From contig JBIKOO010000034.1 of assembly GCA_044358015.1 (NCBI GenBank), positions 1 through 18,281 of the forward strand: a stretch of DNA of 18,281 nt. The letters run 5' to 3'. The notes beneath the pieces are model-generated. The model saw only the letters and a list, made by a program, of their open reading frames with translations, ran no database searches and was not told where the DNA came from. The stretch comes from Casp-actino8 sp044358015. Its GTDB lineage: Bacteria; Actinomycetota; Acidimicrobiia; Acidimicrobiales; Ilumatobacteraceae. Position numbers and translations under genes: made by a program. Positions 1 to 7,711 of the stretch are shown here, in pieces. Positions within the stretch are counted from its first letter, which is position 1. Each line of letters begins with the position of its first letter.

Positions 1-1518
1 TCTAGTAAAGCTCGCACTGATTCATATAACCCGGTTCTCATCAGAGGTTTGGCTGGTGTCCCAAATACGGCCACCGCAGTCGTTCTTAACGTCACGGTGG
101 TTGCGCCTGAAGGAGAAGGGTATGTCACGGTTTTCCCGTGGGGGGACCCAAGTTTGCCCAATACTTCGAATGTCAACATTCAACGCAGCGGTCAAATGGT
201 GGCCAACCTTGTGACTGTCCGTTTGGGCGGCGATGGGATAATTGGTTTGTATACATCAGTCGCTACAGATTTAGTGGTTGATGTTTTTGGTTATTACAGC
301 CCGTCAGGAGCGACAAGAGCTGGTCGCTTTATCCCTCTCACGCCGCAACGCTTACTCAACACCCGCGAAGGTAACGCGACGGTGGGTGAAGGCCGAACGG
401 TGCGCCTGTCTTTGCCTGCATGGATACCGGCAGATACAGAAGGTTTGGTCTTGAACGTCACCGCCGTTAAATCAAGGTTACGTGCCAACGGCTTTGGCTA
501 TTGGTCGGCATATCCCGCAGGACAAGATCCGGGCACAACATCAAATATCAACATTTCATTCTCTGGTCAAACAATTGCTAATCAAGTCATTGTGAAACCA
601 ACGGCAAGCGGCGTTGAGTTTTATTCATATGCCGGTGGCGACTTGCTCGTTGACATCATGGGTTATTACACGGGTGCTGGCGCCGCAGTGAGTCTGGACG
701 GTCTTTTCGTTCCCGTTTCGCCAACTCGATTATTGGATACGCGTTCGACTCCAAATCCACTTGGGGAAAATGTTGCCCTACATCATGATTGGACAGTTGA
801 AGTAGGAACTGCTGGTCAAGCCGGAATTCCGGGTTCGGGTGCGTCGGCCGTAGCCCTCAATGTCACGATGACTCGCGCTCAAGGCGAAGGCTATGTCACC
901 GTCTATCCAGCCGGCACGGTTCAGCCAAATTCGTCAAACCTTAATGCTGATCTGGCAGGAATAACTGCGCCGAACCATGTGCAACTCGCGTCGGGAACTC
1001 GAGGTGTTTCGTTTTACTCGTACGGTGGAACCGATTTGATAGTAGATATTTTCGGTTGGTTTACGGGGAGCCCACAAGCTTCGACACAGGGGGCCCCACG
1101 TAATTCGCTGCCTGATGCCGATGGATTTCCGGGGTACATTTCGATTCCGCAGATCGGTTTGACATCTTTGGTGAGAGATGGAACTGAGTTTGTTGACATT
1201 GATCCGGCGCATCTTGTTGAATCACGCACGCCAAATCAGCCTGGAAACGTTGCAATTTTCGGACATCGCGTGTCGCACGGTCACGAATTTAAGAACATTG
1301 ACAGGCTTGGTGAAAACTCGCTGGTGTATCTGACCATCGGGAAAAAGATTTACACCTACAGGGTGACTGGCGTTGATATTCGACTGCCAACAGATCCGTT
1401 GCTGTATGCGTCAACGTCGAACGATCAAACGTTGTCATTGGTGGCTTGTCATCCACCGCATAGTGTGGCGTACCGCATTGTTGCTCACGCAGTTTTGATT
1501 GACATCGCCGAATTCTGA
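1..1518 (+). CDS. Secreted repeat protein with C-terminal sortase-type domain (5' end outside window)
   Basis: The frame is open from base 1, so the N-terminus and any signal peptide lie upstream; the TTG at 49 is unlikely to be the start because the repeat begins before it. 505 residues are visible. They form beta-rich modules of about 115-120 residues, each opening with a P-x-R-L-L-(D/N)-T-R motif and closing with D-L-x-V-D-(V/I)-x-G-(Y/W)-(Y/F): one partial (to about base 297), then 325-669 and 703-1062. Such modules are common in secreted actinobacterial proteins. From about 1126 the sequence becomes sortase-like: GHR with His at 1264-1266, TLSLVACHP with Cys at 1447-1449, and Arg at 1474-1476, nine residues after the Cys. 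This is the His-Cys-Arg triad of sortases. The product is therefore probably an exported transpeptidase or peptidase displayed on a repeat stalk. There is no transmembrane segment after the sortase domain, so any anchor must be N-terminal. The substrate is unknown. Confidence 0.85.
   Translation, partial: SSKARTDSYNPVLIRGLAGVPNTATAVVLNVTVVAPEGEGYVTVFPWGDPSLPNTSNVNIQRSGQMVANLVTVRLGGDGIIGLYTSVATDLVVDVFGYYSPSGATRAGRFIPLTPQRLLNTREGNATVGEGRTVRLSLPAWIPADTEGLVLNVTAVKSRLRANGFGYWSAYPAGQDPGTTSNINISFSGQTIANQVIVKPTASGVEFYSYAGGDLLVDIMGYYTGAGAAVSLDGLFVPVSPTRLLDTRSTPNPLGENVALHHDWTVEVGTAGQAGIPGSGASAVALNVTMTRAQGEGYVTVYPAGTVQPNSSNLNADLAGITAPNHVQLASGTRGVSFYSYGGTDLIVDIFGWFTGSPQASTQGAPRNSLPDADGFPGYISIPQIGLTSLVRDGTEFVDIDPAHLVESRTPNQPGNVAIFGHRVSHGHEFKNIDRLGENSLVYLTIGKKIYTYRVTGVDIRLPTDPLLYASTSNDQTLSLVACHPPHSVAYRIVAHAVLIDIAEF
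325..1062 (+). repeat. Two complete tandem surface-protein modules (protein-level repeat)
   Basis: Bases 325-669 and 703-1062 encode two diverged copies of one module; the end of a third copy precedes them (1 to about 297). Shared landmarks are the RLL(D/N)TR opening, a central (V/A)LNVT strand, a YP-x-G turn, a SN(I/L)N strand and the closing DLxVDI-G motif. The similarity is clear in protein but diverged in DNA, so this is an old duplication and not a recent or slipping repeat. Confidence 0.75.
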
Positions 1519-1557
1519 CAGGCGCTTAGTGATCTTCGGGCCTAGGTTCGGATCATC

Positions 1558-1563
1558 TATTCT
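1558..1563 (+). promoter_or_regulatory. Putative -10 hexamer for a leaderless VOC-gene transcript
   Basis: TATTCT fits TANNNT and is followed by exactly six bases (TGAAAC) before the ATG at 1570. This would place the transcription start on the A of the start codon. No Shine-Dalgarno sequence lies in front of the ATG, which agrees with leaderless initiation, a common mode in actinobacteria. I see no convincing -35 element. Confidence 0.45.
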
Positions 1564-1569
1564 TGAAAC

Positions 1570-1947
1570 ATGGCTGTCAATTTTGGTGCTTTCTTTGAGA
1601 TTCCTGTCGTGGATATGGAACGCGCGATCAACTTTTATCAAACACTCCTAGAAGTTGAATTTGAACGGGGCTCAATTCATGGTTATGACATGGCCTTCTT
1701 CCCATTTTCGGAAGATGGGGTTGGAATAAGCGGCGCTTTAGTCCGGGGCGATGTGTACAAGCCTTCTATTGACGGAGTCTTTCTCTACTTGCTCATTGAT
1801 GACATTGATGCGGTGCTGAGAAAAGCAGTTGAGCTCGGCTCAGAGATCTTGCTCGAAAAGACCGAAGCAGAATTTTGTTTCGTGGCAGAAATTAAGGACT
1901 CTGAAGGCAACCGCATGTGCCTGACGACCAGGCATCAAGCGGGGTAG
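1570..1947 (+). CDS. VOC (glyoxalase/bleomycin-resistance fold) family protein
   Basis: 125 residues, the usual length of a single-domain VOC protein. The N-terminus FFEIPVVDMERAINFY is the typical first beta-alpha unit of glyoxalase-like proteins. A second unit follows around residues 75-95 (LYLLIDDIDAVLRKAVELG), and the C-terminal strand DSEGNRMCL is the usual end of the fold. The common metal-ligand His at the start of the first strand is not seen, so metal binding and enzymatic activity are uncertain. The substrate cannot be predicted; family members include dioxygenases, isomerases, thiol transferases and simple binding proteins. The ATG at 1570 is chosen because the fold begins at once and a -10-like hexamer lies six bases upstream. 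It is a single gene, convergent with trpS, with only ten bases between the stop codons. Confidence 0.8.
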   Translation: MAVNFGAFFEIPVVDMERAINFYQTLLEVEFERGSIHGYDMAFFPFSEDGVGISGALVRGDVYKPSIDGVFLYLLIDDIDAVLRKAVELGSEILLEKTEAEFCFVAEIKDSEGNRMCLTTRHQAG

Positions 1948-1957
1948 TTTCCCTGTA

Positions 1958-2947
1958 TCACTCGGGTGAGAGTAATCCGATATTGCTGTAGGTGCGCTCG
2001 AGTGTTGCTGACGCAACAGAGCGGGCCTTTTCAGCCCCGGTACGCAACAAACGGGATAGTTCAGCCTTGTCGCCCATGAGTTCGTGGTAGCGATGCTGAA
2101 TCGGAGCAAGAATCTCGACAACTGCTTCACCAGCGTCGGCCTTCAGTGGGCCGTACTGCGTGTATTCGCCAGCAACCTGTTGCGGAGTACGGCTAGTACA
2201 TGCCGCCAAGATTTCAATCAGGTTTGACACGCCAGGCTTTTCGGCACGATCAAAACGAACTTCACCATCAGAGTCGGTCACGGCGCGCTTGAACTTCTTC
2301 AAAATTGCCGCGGGCTCATCGAGTAAGTACACAATTCCGGCATCGGTGTTTGACGACTTCGACATTTTTGCAGTCGGCTCCTGCAAGTCGGTCACCTTTG
2401 CACCAGCTCGGGGAGTCACAATTTTTGGTACAACAAAGGTGTCGCCAAATCGTCCGTTGAAACGCATCGCGATATCGCGAGTGATCTCAATGTGCTGGCG
2501 CTGATCTTCGCCCACGGGTACTTCGTCGGCGTCGTACAACAAAATGTCGGCGGCTTGTAACGCGGGGTAGGTGAAAAGCCCGGCCGAAACAAAATCGGCT
2601 TCGCGCTTGGCGGACTTGTCCTTGAACTGCGTCATGCGGCTGAGTTCGCCATACGACACGGTGCATTCCATGACCCAGCCCAGTTGGGCATGCTCGGGCA
2701 CATGGCTTTGTACGAAAACCGTGGCCACTTCGGGGTCAAGGCCGACCGCAAAAAGGGTCGCGGCTAGTTCGAGGGTGCTCGCACCTAATACGCCGGGTCG
2801 ATCGGTCACGGTGAGGGCATGGAGGTCGACGATGCCATGAAAAGCGTCGCATTCATGCTGGCCAATGACCCAATTGCGCAAGGCGCCAAGGTAATTGCCC
2901 AAATGGACGACACCGGTGGGCTGGATACAGGATAAGACGCGAGGCAC
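1958..2947 (-). CDS. trpS: Tryptophanyl-tRNA synthetase
   Basis: Cytoplasmic class I aminoacyl-tRNA synthetase that charges tRNA-Trp with tryptophan using ATP. At 329 residues it has the normal length for bacterial TrpS and looks intact. The ATP-binding HIGH signature is P-T-G-V-V-H-L-G-N at residues 10-18; the TrpS-specific V-P-V-G-E-D-Q-x-Q-H-I-E block is at 143-154; and KMSKS is at 194-198. The start is a GTG at 2947-2945: the frame has a stop two codons upstream (2951-2953) and the HIGH region begins ten residues in, so no other start is likely. There is no Shine-Dalgarno; a TATCCT hexamer lies six bases before the GTG, suggesting a leaderless message. It is divergent from scpA and convergent with the VOC gene. 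Confidence 0.97.
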   Translation of the reverse strand: MPRVLSCIQPTGVVHLGNYLGALRNWVIGQHECDAFHGIVDLHALTVTDRPGVLGASTLELAATLFAVGLDPEVATVFVQSHVPEHAQLGWVMECTVSYGELSRMTQFKDKSAKREADFVSAGLFTYPALQAADILLYDADEVPVGEDQRQHIEITRDIAMRFNGRFGDTFVVPKIVTPRAGAKVTDLQEPTAKMSKSSNTDAGIVYLLDEPAAILKKFKRAVTDSDGEVRFDRAEKPGVSNLIEILAACTSRTPQQVAGEYTQYGPLKADAGEAVVEILAPIQHRYHELMGDKAELSRLLRTGAEKARSVASATLERTYSNIGLLSPE

Positions 2948-2953
2948 GGGTCA

Positions 2954-2959
2954 AGGATA
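2954..2959 (-). promoter_or_regulatory. Putative -10 hexamer for leaderless trpS transcript
   Basis: Read on the minus strand this is TATCCT, followed by TGACCC and then the GTG start of trpS. The six-base spacing places the transcript start on the first base of the start codon. It has the same arrangement as the site before the VOC gene. No clear -35 element is visible. Confidence 0.45.
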
Positions 2960-3049
2960 ACGGCGCTCCCACGGTTCGTCGGGCTTATTTGTGGCCGATT
3001 GATCGGTGGGTTTTTGCCGATTTACCTGCTCCGAGGGCGCTCTGGCTAT

Positions 3050-3055
3050 TAGCCT
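3050..3055 (+). promoter_or_regulatory. Putative -10 hexamer for leaderless scpA transcript
   Basis: TAGCCT fits TANNNT and ends seven bases before the ATG at 3063. No Shine-Dalgarno precedes that ATG. This supports both the 3063 start and a promoter for the plus-strand cluster that begins with scpA. The hexamer is weaker than those before the VOC gene and trpS. Confidence 0.35.
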
Positions 3056-3062
3056 CACTGCG

Positions 3063-3842
3063 ATGGCTGTCGACGTTTCCACCCCGGTTTTTGAGGGACC
3101 TTTCGACCTTCTGCTGCACCTGATTTTGAAAGAGCAGGTCGACATCTACGAGATCAACCTGTCGGTCATCGTTGATTCGTACCTGGCCGAAATTGCCAAA
3201 TTTGAGTCCCTCGACCTGGAGTTGGCAACCGAGTTCTTGCTGATTGCTGCAACCCTGGTTGAACTGAAGGCGCGGCGCTTGTTGCCAGGTCGTGAAGACG
3301 TTGACATTGATGAAGAGCTCGGCCTGTGGGAAGAGCGCGACTTGTTGTTGGCTCGTCTGCTCGAGTGCAAAACCTTCAAAGATGTTGGTCAAGTGTTTGC
3401 GCAGCTCGCCGATGCCGCCGATCGTTCGTATGCACGCCGTGCTGGCCCCGACGAACGCTTCGCTGAACTCATGCCCGACCTGCTTGAAGGTGTGAAGCCC
3501 AAGCAAGTTCTGGCGGCATATATGCGGGCTGTGACGCCGAAGGTTGTTCCACATGTTGATCTATTTCACGTGGGAGTTATCAAGGCCAACGTCGCAGATG
3601 CTCTTGCTGAATTGATTGATGAACTCCCGCGAATTCGGCGCATTAGTTTCCGTCACCTCACCGCCGATCTTGTTGACCGGCTTGAAGTCATCGTGCGATT
3701 CTTGGCTTTGCTTGAACTTTTCAAGCAGGGCTTTGTTGAACTTGATCAAGCTGAGCGATTCGGCGACATTGACATTGTGTGGGTCGGCGACGATGAGTCA
3801 GTTACGGTCGGCTCGCTACCCATTGATGATTACGAAGGTTAA
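3063..3842 (+). CDS. scpA: Segregation and condensation protein A (kleisin)
   Basis: ScpA is the kleisin subunit that bridges the SMC dimer and, with ScpB, forms the bacterial condensin that compacts and separates chromosomes. The family signature F-E-G-P-F-D-L-L-L-H-L-I lies close to the N-terminus, followed by the helical E-Q-V-D-I-Y-E-I segment and the E-F-L-L-I-A-A-T-L-V-E-L-K-A-R-R-L-L-P block that contacts SMC. The C-terminal winged-helix region follows. The protein is 259 residues, normal for the family. The frame is open further upstream to a GTG at 3006, but the extra 19 residues do not resemble ScpA, and a -10-like hexamer sits just before the ATG at 3063, so that start is preferred. 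It is followed after 12 bases by scpB. Confidence 0.95.
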   Translation: MAVDVSTPVFEGPFDLLLHLILKEQVDIYEINLSVIVDSYLAEIAKFESLDLELATEFLLIAATLVELKARRLLPGREDVDIDEELGLWEERDLLLARLLECKTFKDVGQVFAQLADAADRSYARRAGPDERFAELMPDLLEGVKPKQVLAAYMRAVTPKVVPHVDLFHVGVIKANVADALAELIDELPRIRRISFRHLTADLVDRLEVIVRFLALLELFKQGFVELDQAERFGDIDIVWVGDDESVTVGSLPIDDYEG

Positions 3843-3854
3843 AGACAAGGCTGA

Positions 3855-4553
3855 ATGATGAGTGAAACAACTGTTGCGTCAACACCTAACGAAGGCGAAT
3901 CGGCACCCATTGATGCCGATTTAGTTCGTGCTTTAGAGGCCATCATCTTGGTTGCAAGCGACCCAGTTCCACTTGAACTGCTGTCGCAAATTTTGCATCA
4001 GCCAACTGAAGTTGTTGAAAGTTTGTGCGATTCGCTCGCGTCGGCGTACGAAGAAGCAGGACACGGTTTCCAACTTGTGCAGATTGCTGGTGGTTATCGC
4101 TATCAATCGCATCCCGATGTAGCGGCGTATGTTGAGCGTTTCATTCTTGACGGCCAACGCGCTCGTTTGTCGGGTGCTGCATTAGAAACTTTGGCCATCG
4201 TTGCGTACAAGCAACCATTGTCACGGGCGCAGATCGCCTCAATTCGCGGAGTTGACCCCGATGGTGTTTTACGCACGTTGCAAAGCCGTGGGTACATCGA
4301 TCAAATCGGTCGCGATCCGGGCCCTGGTCAAGCAGTTCTGTGGGGGACCACACCGGCATTCTTAGAAAAGCTGGGCATTAATTCTGTTAATGATTTGCCA
4401 CCCATTGTTGAGTTCTTGCCAGGTGCCGACATCGTTGAAGCCCTCGAAGTCGGTTTGCGGATTTCAAAGTCAGATGAGGTCGCGCCAGTCGTTGAAGAAG
4501 CAAAGCCCGTCGCCGAGTCAGTTGAGGCTGCTCATGACGAACCGGGAGCCTGA
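3855..4553 (+). CDS. scpB: Segregation and condensation protein B
   Basis: Partner of ScpA in the SMC-ScpAB condensin. It has two winged-helix domains: the first from about residue 22 (D-L-V-R-A-L-E-A-I-I-L-V-A-S-D-P-V-P), the second containing L-S-G-A-A-L-E-T-L-A-I-V-A-Y-K-Q-P and R-A-Q-I-A-S-I-R-G-V-D, the most conserved part of ScpB. A G-R-D-P-G-P-G-Q-A-V-L-W-G-T-T segment follows. The acidic tail after about residue 205 is poorly conserved. Two ATGs are adjacent (3855 and 3858); an AAGG at 3847-3850 is better spaced for 3858, so the true protein may be one residue shorter. The 3' end overlaps the start of rluB by 20 bases, which suggests translational coupling. Confidence 0.95.
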   Translation: MMSETTVASTPNEGESAPIDADLVRALEAIILVASDPVPLELLSQILHQPTEVVESLCDSLASAYEEAGHGFQLVQIAGGYRYQSHPDVAAYVERFILDGQRARLSGAALETLAIVAYKQPLSRAQIASIRGVDPDGVLRTLQSRGYIDQIGRDPGPGQAVLWGTTPAFLEKLGINSVNDLPPIVEFLPGADIVEALEVGLRISKSDEVAPVVEEAKPVAESVEAAHDEPGA

Positions 4554-5337
4554 GCCACCGCTCTGGGAGCAACTCGCCGAGCGGTCGAAGCAACTTCCGC
4601 AAGGTGAACGTTTACAAAAGGTGATGGCCATTCATGGCTTCGGATCACGACGTGTCTGTGAAGACATCATCGCCGAGGGTCGGGTCACCGTCAATGGAGT
4701 TTTGGCCGAACTCGGGCGCCGAGTGGATGTTGACGTTGATCTGATCGCAGTAGACGGTGTTGAAATTGGCGTGCGTCCCGGACTTGTCTATTACTTGCTG
4801 AATAAGCCAGTGGGTGTTGTGACAACTTCGAGTGATACCCATGGTCGTCCGATTGTGGTTGACTATGTGCCAGTCGAGCCGCGAGTCTTTGCGGTCGGTC
4901 GCCTTGACGCCGACACCGAAGGTTTATTGCTGATGACCAACGACGGTCAGTTAGCTAATCGCATTGCTCATCCAAGCCACGGTGTCGAGAAGGAATATTT
5001 GGCCGAGGTGGCTGGAGGAGAAGTTAATAATGGTGCGATTCGCCGTCTGCGGGACGGAATTGAACTTGAAGACGGTGTCACAGCGCCAGCCAAAGTTGCG
5101 CAACCAACGCCAGGCATCTTGCGCATCGTGATTCACGAAGGTCGTAACCGTCAAGTGCGTCGCATGTGCGAAGCCGTTGGACATCCGGTGACTCGGCTCG
5201 TTCGGACTCGGATTGGACCATTGAGTGATCGCCGGTTGAAGCCAGGAGAGTGGCGAGAACTGACCCAGCCAGAATTGCGTCTCTTAACTGAGGCAGTTGC
5301 TCTTGTGGCACAAAGATACGATTCAGAGCATGAGTAG
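4534..5337 (+). CDS. rluB: RsuA/RluB-family rRNA pseudouridine synthase
   Basis: Converts a specific uridine of ribosomal RNA to pseudouridine; the RluB group acts on 23S rRNA, though the exact target cannot be read from sequence. An S4 RNA-binding domain comes first (E-R-L-Q-K-V-M-A-I-H-G-F-G-S-R-R to V-T-V-N-G, about residues 23-60). The catalytic domain has Y-Y-L-L-N-K-P-x-G and the G-R-L-D-A-D-T-E-G-L-L-L motif with the catalytic Asp, followed by K-E-Y and G-R-N-R-Q-V-R-R-M. The frame is open to 4390, but upstream residues lie inside scpB and resemble nothing. The ATG at 4534 has GAGG six bases before it and overlaps scpB by 20 bases; 267 residues fit the family. A later ATG (4624) would cut the S4 domain. 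Confidence 0.93.
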   Translation: MTNREPEPPLWEQLAERSKQLPQGERLQKVMAIHGFGSRRVCEDIIAEGRVTVNGVLAELGRRVDVDVDLIAVDGVEIGVRPGLVYYLLNKPVGVVTTSSDTHGRPIVVDYVPVEPRVFAVGRLDADTEGLLLMTNDGQLANRIAHPSHGVEKEYLAEVAGGEVNNGAIRRLRDGIELEDGVTAPAKVAQPTPGILRIVIHEGRNRQVRRMCEAVGHPVTRLVRTRIGPLSDRRLKPGEWRELTQPELRLLTEAVALVAQRYDSEHE

Positions 5338-6412
5338 TAGCAACGTGGTCACGCCCCGACGCGTCACTGTGCTTGGTCTTGGACTCATTGGTGGATCAAT
5401 CTGCGTCGCATTGCGTGATCGTGGCTGGATCGTGTCTGGCGATGACCACAATCAAGATCGGGTAGCCGAAGCGCTCCAGCGCGGCATCATTGCGCATAGC
5501 GGAATCGACGCCGAGTCCGAGTTGACCTTTGTTGCGGTGCCGGTCACTGCATTGACTGAACAGGTGCAGCGAGCCTTGCAAGAAACTAAAGGCATCGTGA
5601 CCGATGTTGGAAGTGTGAAAGCCGGAGTCGCTCGTGAAATTTCTGATGCCCGATTCGTGGGTGGGCACCCAATGGCCGGCAGCGAACTCGAAGGTCTTGA
5701 TGGCGCCGACCCCGAATTGTTTGTGGGCGCAGTATGGGTGTTAACGCCCACGGCCTCGACTTCCGATAGCGCGTTTGCTTCGATTGCAGCCATCGTGAGT
5801 GATCTTGGTGCCGAAGTTATTGGTCTTGAACCAGAACGTCATGACGAATTGGTCGCGGTGGTGAGCCACGTTCCGCACCTCACCGCGGCAACTCTGATGG
5901 GAGTTGCAAGTTCGCGGGCCACAGAACATGCGGCGCTGTTGCGACTTGCGGCTGGTGGATTTCGAGATATGACCAGAATCGCTTCTGGTCATCCAGCAAT
6001 TTGGCTAGATATCTGTGCCGAAAACCGTACGGCAATCATCAATACCTTGTCATCACTGATTGATGGATTGTCAGGTATGAGAGATGCGGTTGCGACGGGC
6101 GATCGAACAGAACTTTTGCGACGTCTCACTTTGGCTCGTGAGGCTCGCGCTAATTTGCCGAGTCGCATGAAGGCTTTGGAAGAACTGTCAGAAGTTCGTA
6201 TTCCGATTCCTGACCGTGCTGGCGCTGCTGCCGAAGTATTCACATTGGCTGCCGAACTCGGTGTCAATATTCCGAACTTTGAAGTGGTTCACTCGGTTGA
6301 AGGTGATCGTGGTATTGCGGTTGTGCTGGTAGAGACTTCACAGGTTGAACTTTTCCGTGGCGGCTTGATGGCGCGTGGATTCCGTCCAGCAGTTCAGCGA
6401 TTGGCTGAATAG
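5330..6412 (+). CDS. tyrA: Prephenate dehydrogenase with C-terminal ACT domain
   Basis: Oxidative decarboxylation of prephenate (or arogenate) in tyrosine synthesis, NAD(P)-dependent and cytoplasmic. The Rossmann motif G-L-G-L-I-G-G-S is at residues 16-23, G-G-H-P-M-A-G-S-E with the conserved His near 113, and S-H-V-P-H-L near 179-183. From about residue 290 a segment V-R-I-P-I-P-D-R-A-G to the end has the pattern of an ACT domain, which usually gives feedback control by the end-product amino acid; that control is inferred here. 360 residues. The ATG at 5330 lies inside the last codons of rluB (8-base overlap) and fits the distance to the Rossmann motif; upstream candidate codons fall within rluB. 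The aroA start is three bases after its stop. Prephenate against arogenate specificity cannot be decided. Confidence 0.92.
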   Translation: MSSSNVVTPRRVTVLGLGLIGGSICVALRDRGWIVSGDDHNQDRVAEALQRGIIAHSGIDAESELTFVAVPVTALTEQVQRALQETKGIVTDVGSVKAGVAREISDARFVGGHPMAGSELEGLDGADPELFVGAVWVLTPTASTSDSAFASIAAIVSDLGAEVIGLEPERHDELVAVVSHVPHLTAATLMGVASSRATEHAALLRLAAGGFRDMTRIASGHPAIWLDICAENRTAIINTLSSLIDGLSGMRDAVATGDRTELLRRLTLAREARANLPSRMKALEELSEVRIPIPDRAGAAAEVFTLAAELGVNIPNFEVVHSVEGDRGIAVVLVETSQVELFRGGLMARGFRPAVQRLAE

Positions 6413-6415
6413 TCC

Positions 6416-7699
6416 GTGTCATTGCTGCTCGACACCGCAAAAGGTTCACTTCGGGCAACCGTTGTTGTGCCGGGGTCGAAGAGTATTGCGAATCGTGCGC
6501 TCGTGTGTGCTGCATTAGCTTCGGGTACAAGTACGTTGCAGAATCTTGCCTCGGGCGATGACACCGCCGCCATGATTGATTGTCTGCGGGCTCTCCACAT
6601 TGACGTGATTGTTGAAGGAACGACTGCAACAATCGTCGGCTCGTCAGGACGACCCAACGGAGGTGGTGAGTTAGATGCTCGCCTAGCCGGCACAACATCG
6701 CGTTTTATGACTGCCGTTGCAGCATTATCGACAGTGCCGTCATTGATCACTGGTGATGTGCCATTACGTCAGCGACCCATGAAACCACTGCATGATGCGC
6801 TCGTTCAACTTGGCGCTCAAGTGAAATCTGTTGACAAAGAAGGCCACCTTCCGGTGTGGGTCTCTGGCGATTCCATTGATGGGGGAACGGTTTCGTTGCC
6901 CGGTGACGTCAGCAGTCAATATGTGACGGCGCTAATGATGATTGGTCCATATCTTCCAGAAGGTATTCGCTTGCAGTTGACATCGCCTTTGGTGTCGCGA
7001 CCATATGTGGCGATTACTGCTTCGGTGATGAGTTCGTTTGGTGCCACGGGTATCGCAATTGGCGAACACACCATCGGCGTGGAGCCAAGCAACTACGACG
7101 GAACGACCTACGCCATTGAGGCCGATGCCTCGTCGGCCTCGTATCCATTGGCAGCAGCAGCCATTGCGGGCGGCTCAGTAAAAGTTGTGGGTGTCGGCCA
7201 GCCGGCATTGCAAGGTGATGCTGGCTTTGTTGAGGTGCTTGAACAGATGGGCTGTAGTACTCAAACTTCTGCCTCCTCACTTGAGGTGAGTTCAAACGGC
7301 GCTTTACATGGCATCGAGATCAATATGGCAGATATGTCAGACCTGGTGCCAACATTGGCGGCCGTGGCAATTTTTGCCGACTCTCCAACTCGAATTTCTG
7401 GTGTTGGGTTCATACGTCACAAAGAAAGTGATCGAATCGGCGATTTGGTCAAAGGTTTGAAGCAGATTGGTTGCGATGCCATTGAAGAAGATGATGGTTT
7501 ATTGATTCGCCCAGTGCCGGTTGAGCAGTTGCACGGCTCAGAACTGTCAACACATGACGATCATCGTTTGGCCATGGCGTGGTCGTTGATCGCGCTACGG
7601 GTGCCTGGCATCGTCATCGATGAGCCAGAGGTCGTGAGCAAGAGTTGGCCCGAGTGGTGGGACGTGCGATCCTCTTTGTTGGATGGTTCGGCGAACTAA
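6416..7699 (+). CDS. aroA: 3-phosphoshikimate 1-carboxyvinyltransferase (EPSP synthase)
   Basis: Transfers the enolpyruvyl group of PEP to shikimate 3-phosphate, the sixth step of the shikimate pathway. 427 residues, full length. Visible motifs are P-G-S-K-S-I-A-N-R-A-L (residues 19-29), L-A-G-T-T-S-R-F (the actinobacterial form of the PEP-binding loop), R-P-M-K-P-L, G-D-V-S-S-Q-Y, A-D-A-S-S-A-S-Y, H-K-E-S-D-R-I and D-D-H-R-L-A-M-A, the last carrying the conserved C-terminal block. The start is GTG at 6416, three bases after the tyrA stop and followed at once by the family N-terminus. With tyrA it forms a two-gene aromatic amino-acid unit. In many actinobacteria cmk lies near this position after rluB; here it is absent and a HAD phosphatase follows. 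Confidence 0.96.
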   Translation: MSLLLDTAKGSLRATVVVPGSKSIANRALVCAALASGTSTLQNLASGDDTAAMIDCLRALHIDVIVEGTTATIVGSSGRPNGGGELDARLAGTTSRFMTAVAALSTVPSLITGDVPLRQRPMKPLHDALVQLGAQVKSVDKEGHLPVWVSGDSIDGGTVSLPGDVSSQYVTALMMIGPYLPEGIRLQLTSPLVSRPYVAITASVMSSFGATGIAIGEHTIGVEPSNYDGTTYAIEADASSASYPLAAAAIAGGSVKVVGVGQPALQGDAGFVEVLEQMGCSTQTSASSLEVSSNGALHGIEINMADMSDLVPTLAAVAIFADSPTRISGVGFIRHKESDRIGDLVKGLKQIGCDAIEEDDGLLIRPVPVEQLHGSELSTHDDHRLAMAWSLIALRVPGIVIDEPEVVSKSWPEWWDVRSSLLDGSAN

Positions 7700-7711
7700 A
7701 GTCGTTCAGGT

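Noticed and set aside
1925..1980. Terminator between the VOC gene and trpS
   Set aside because: Only 3-4 base-pair stems can be drawn (for example around GGGG and CCC at 1941-1953), with no T-run; not better than chance.
3006..3062. N-terminal extension of ScpA to GTG 3006
   Set aside because: The added 19 residues do not resemble ScpA, and a -10-like hexamer lies inside this stretch just before the ATG at 3063.
2985..3554. Minus-strand open frame of 189 codons inside scpA
   Set aside because: Antisense to a clear ScpA coding region, Gln/His-rich composition, no known motif.
4390..4533. N-terminal extension of RluB to 4390
   Set aside because: The 48 extra residues lie within scpB in another frame, are Ser/Lys/Pro-rich and unlike any S4-domain protein; a GAGG site and overlap joint mark the ATG at 4534.
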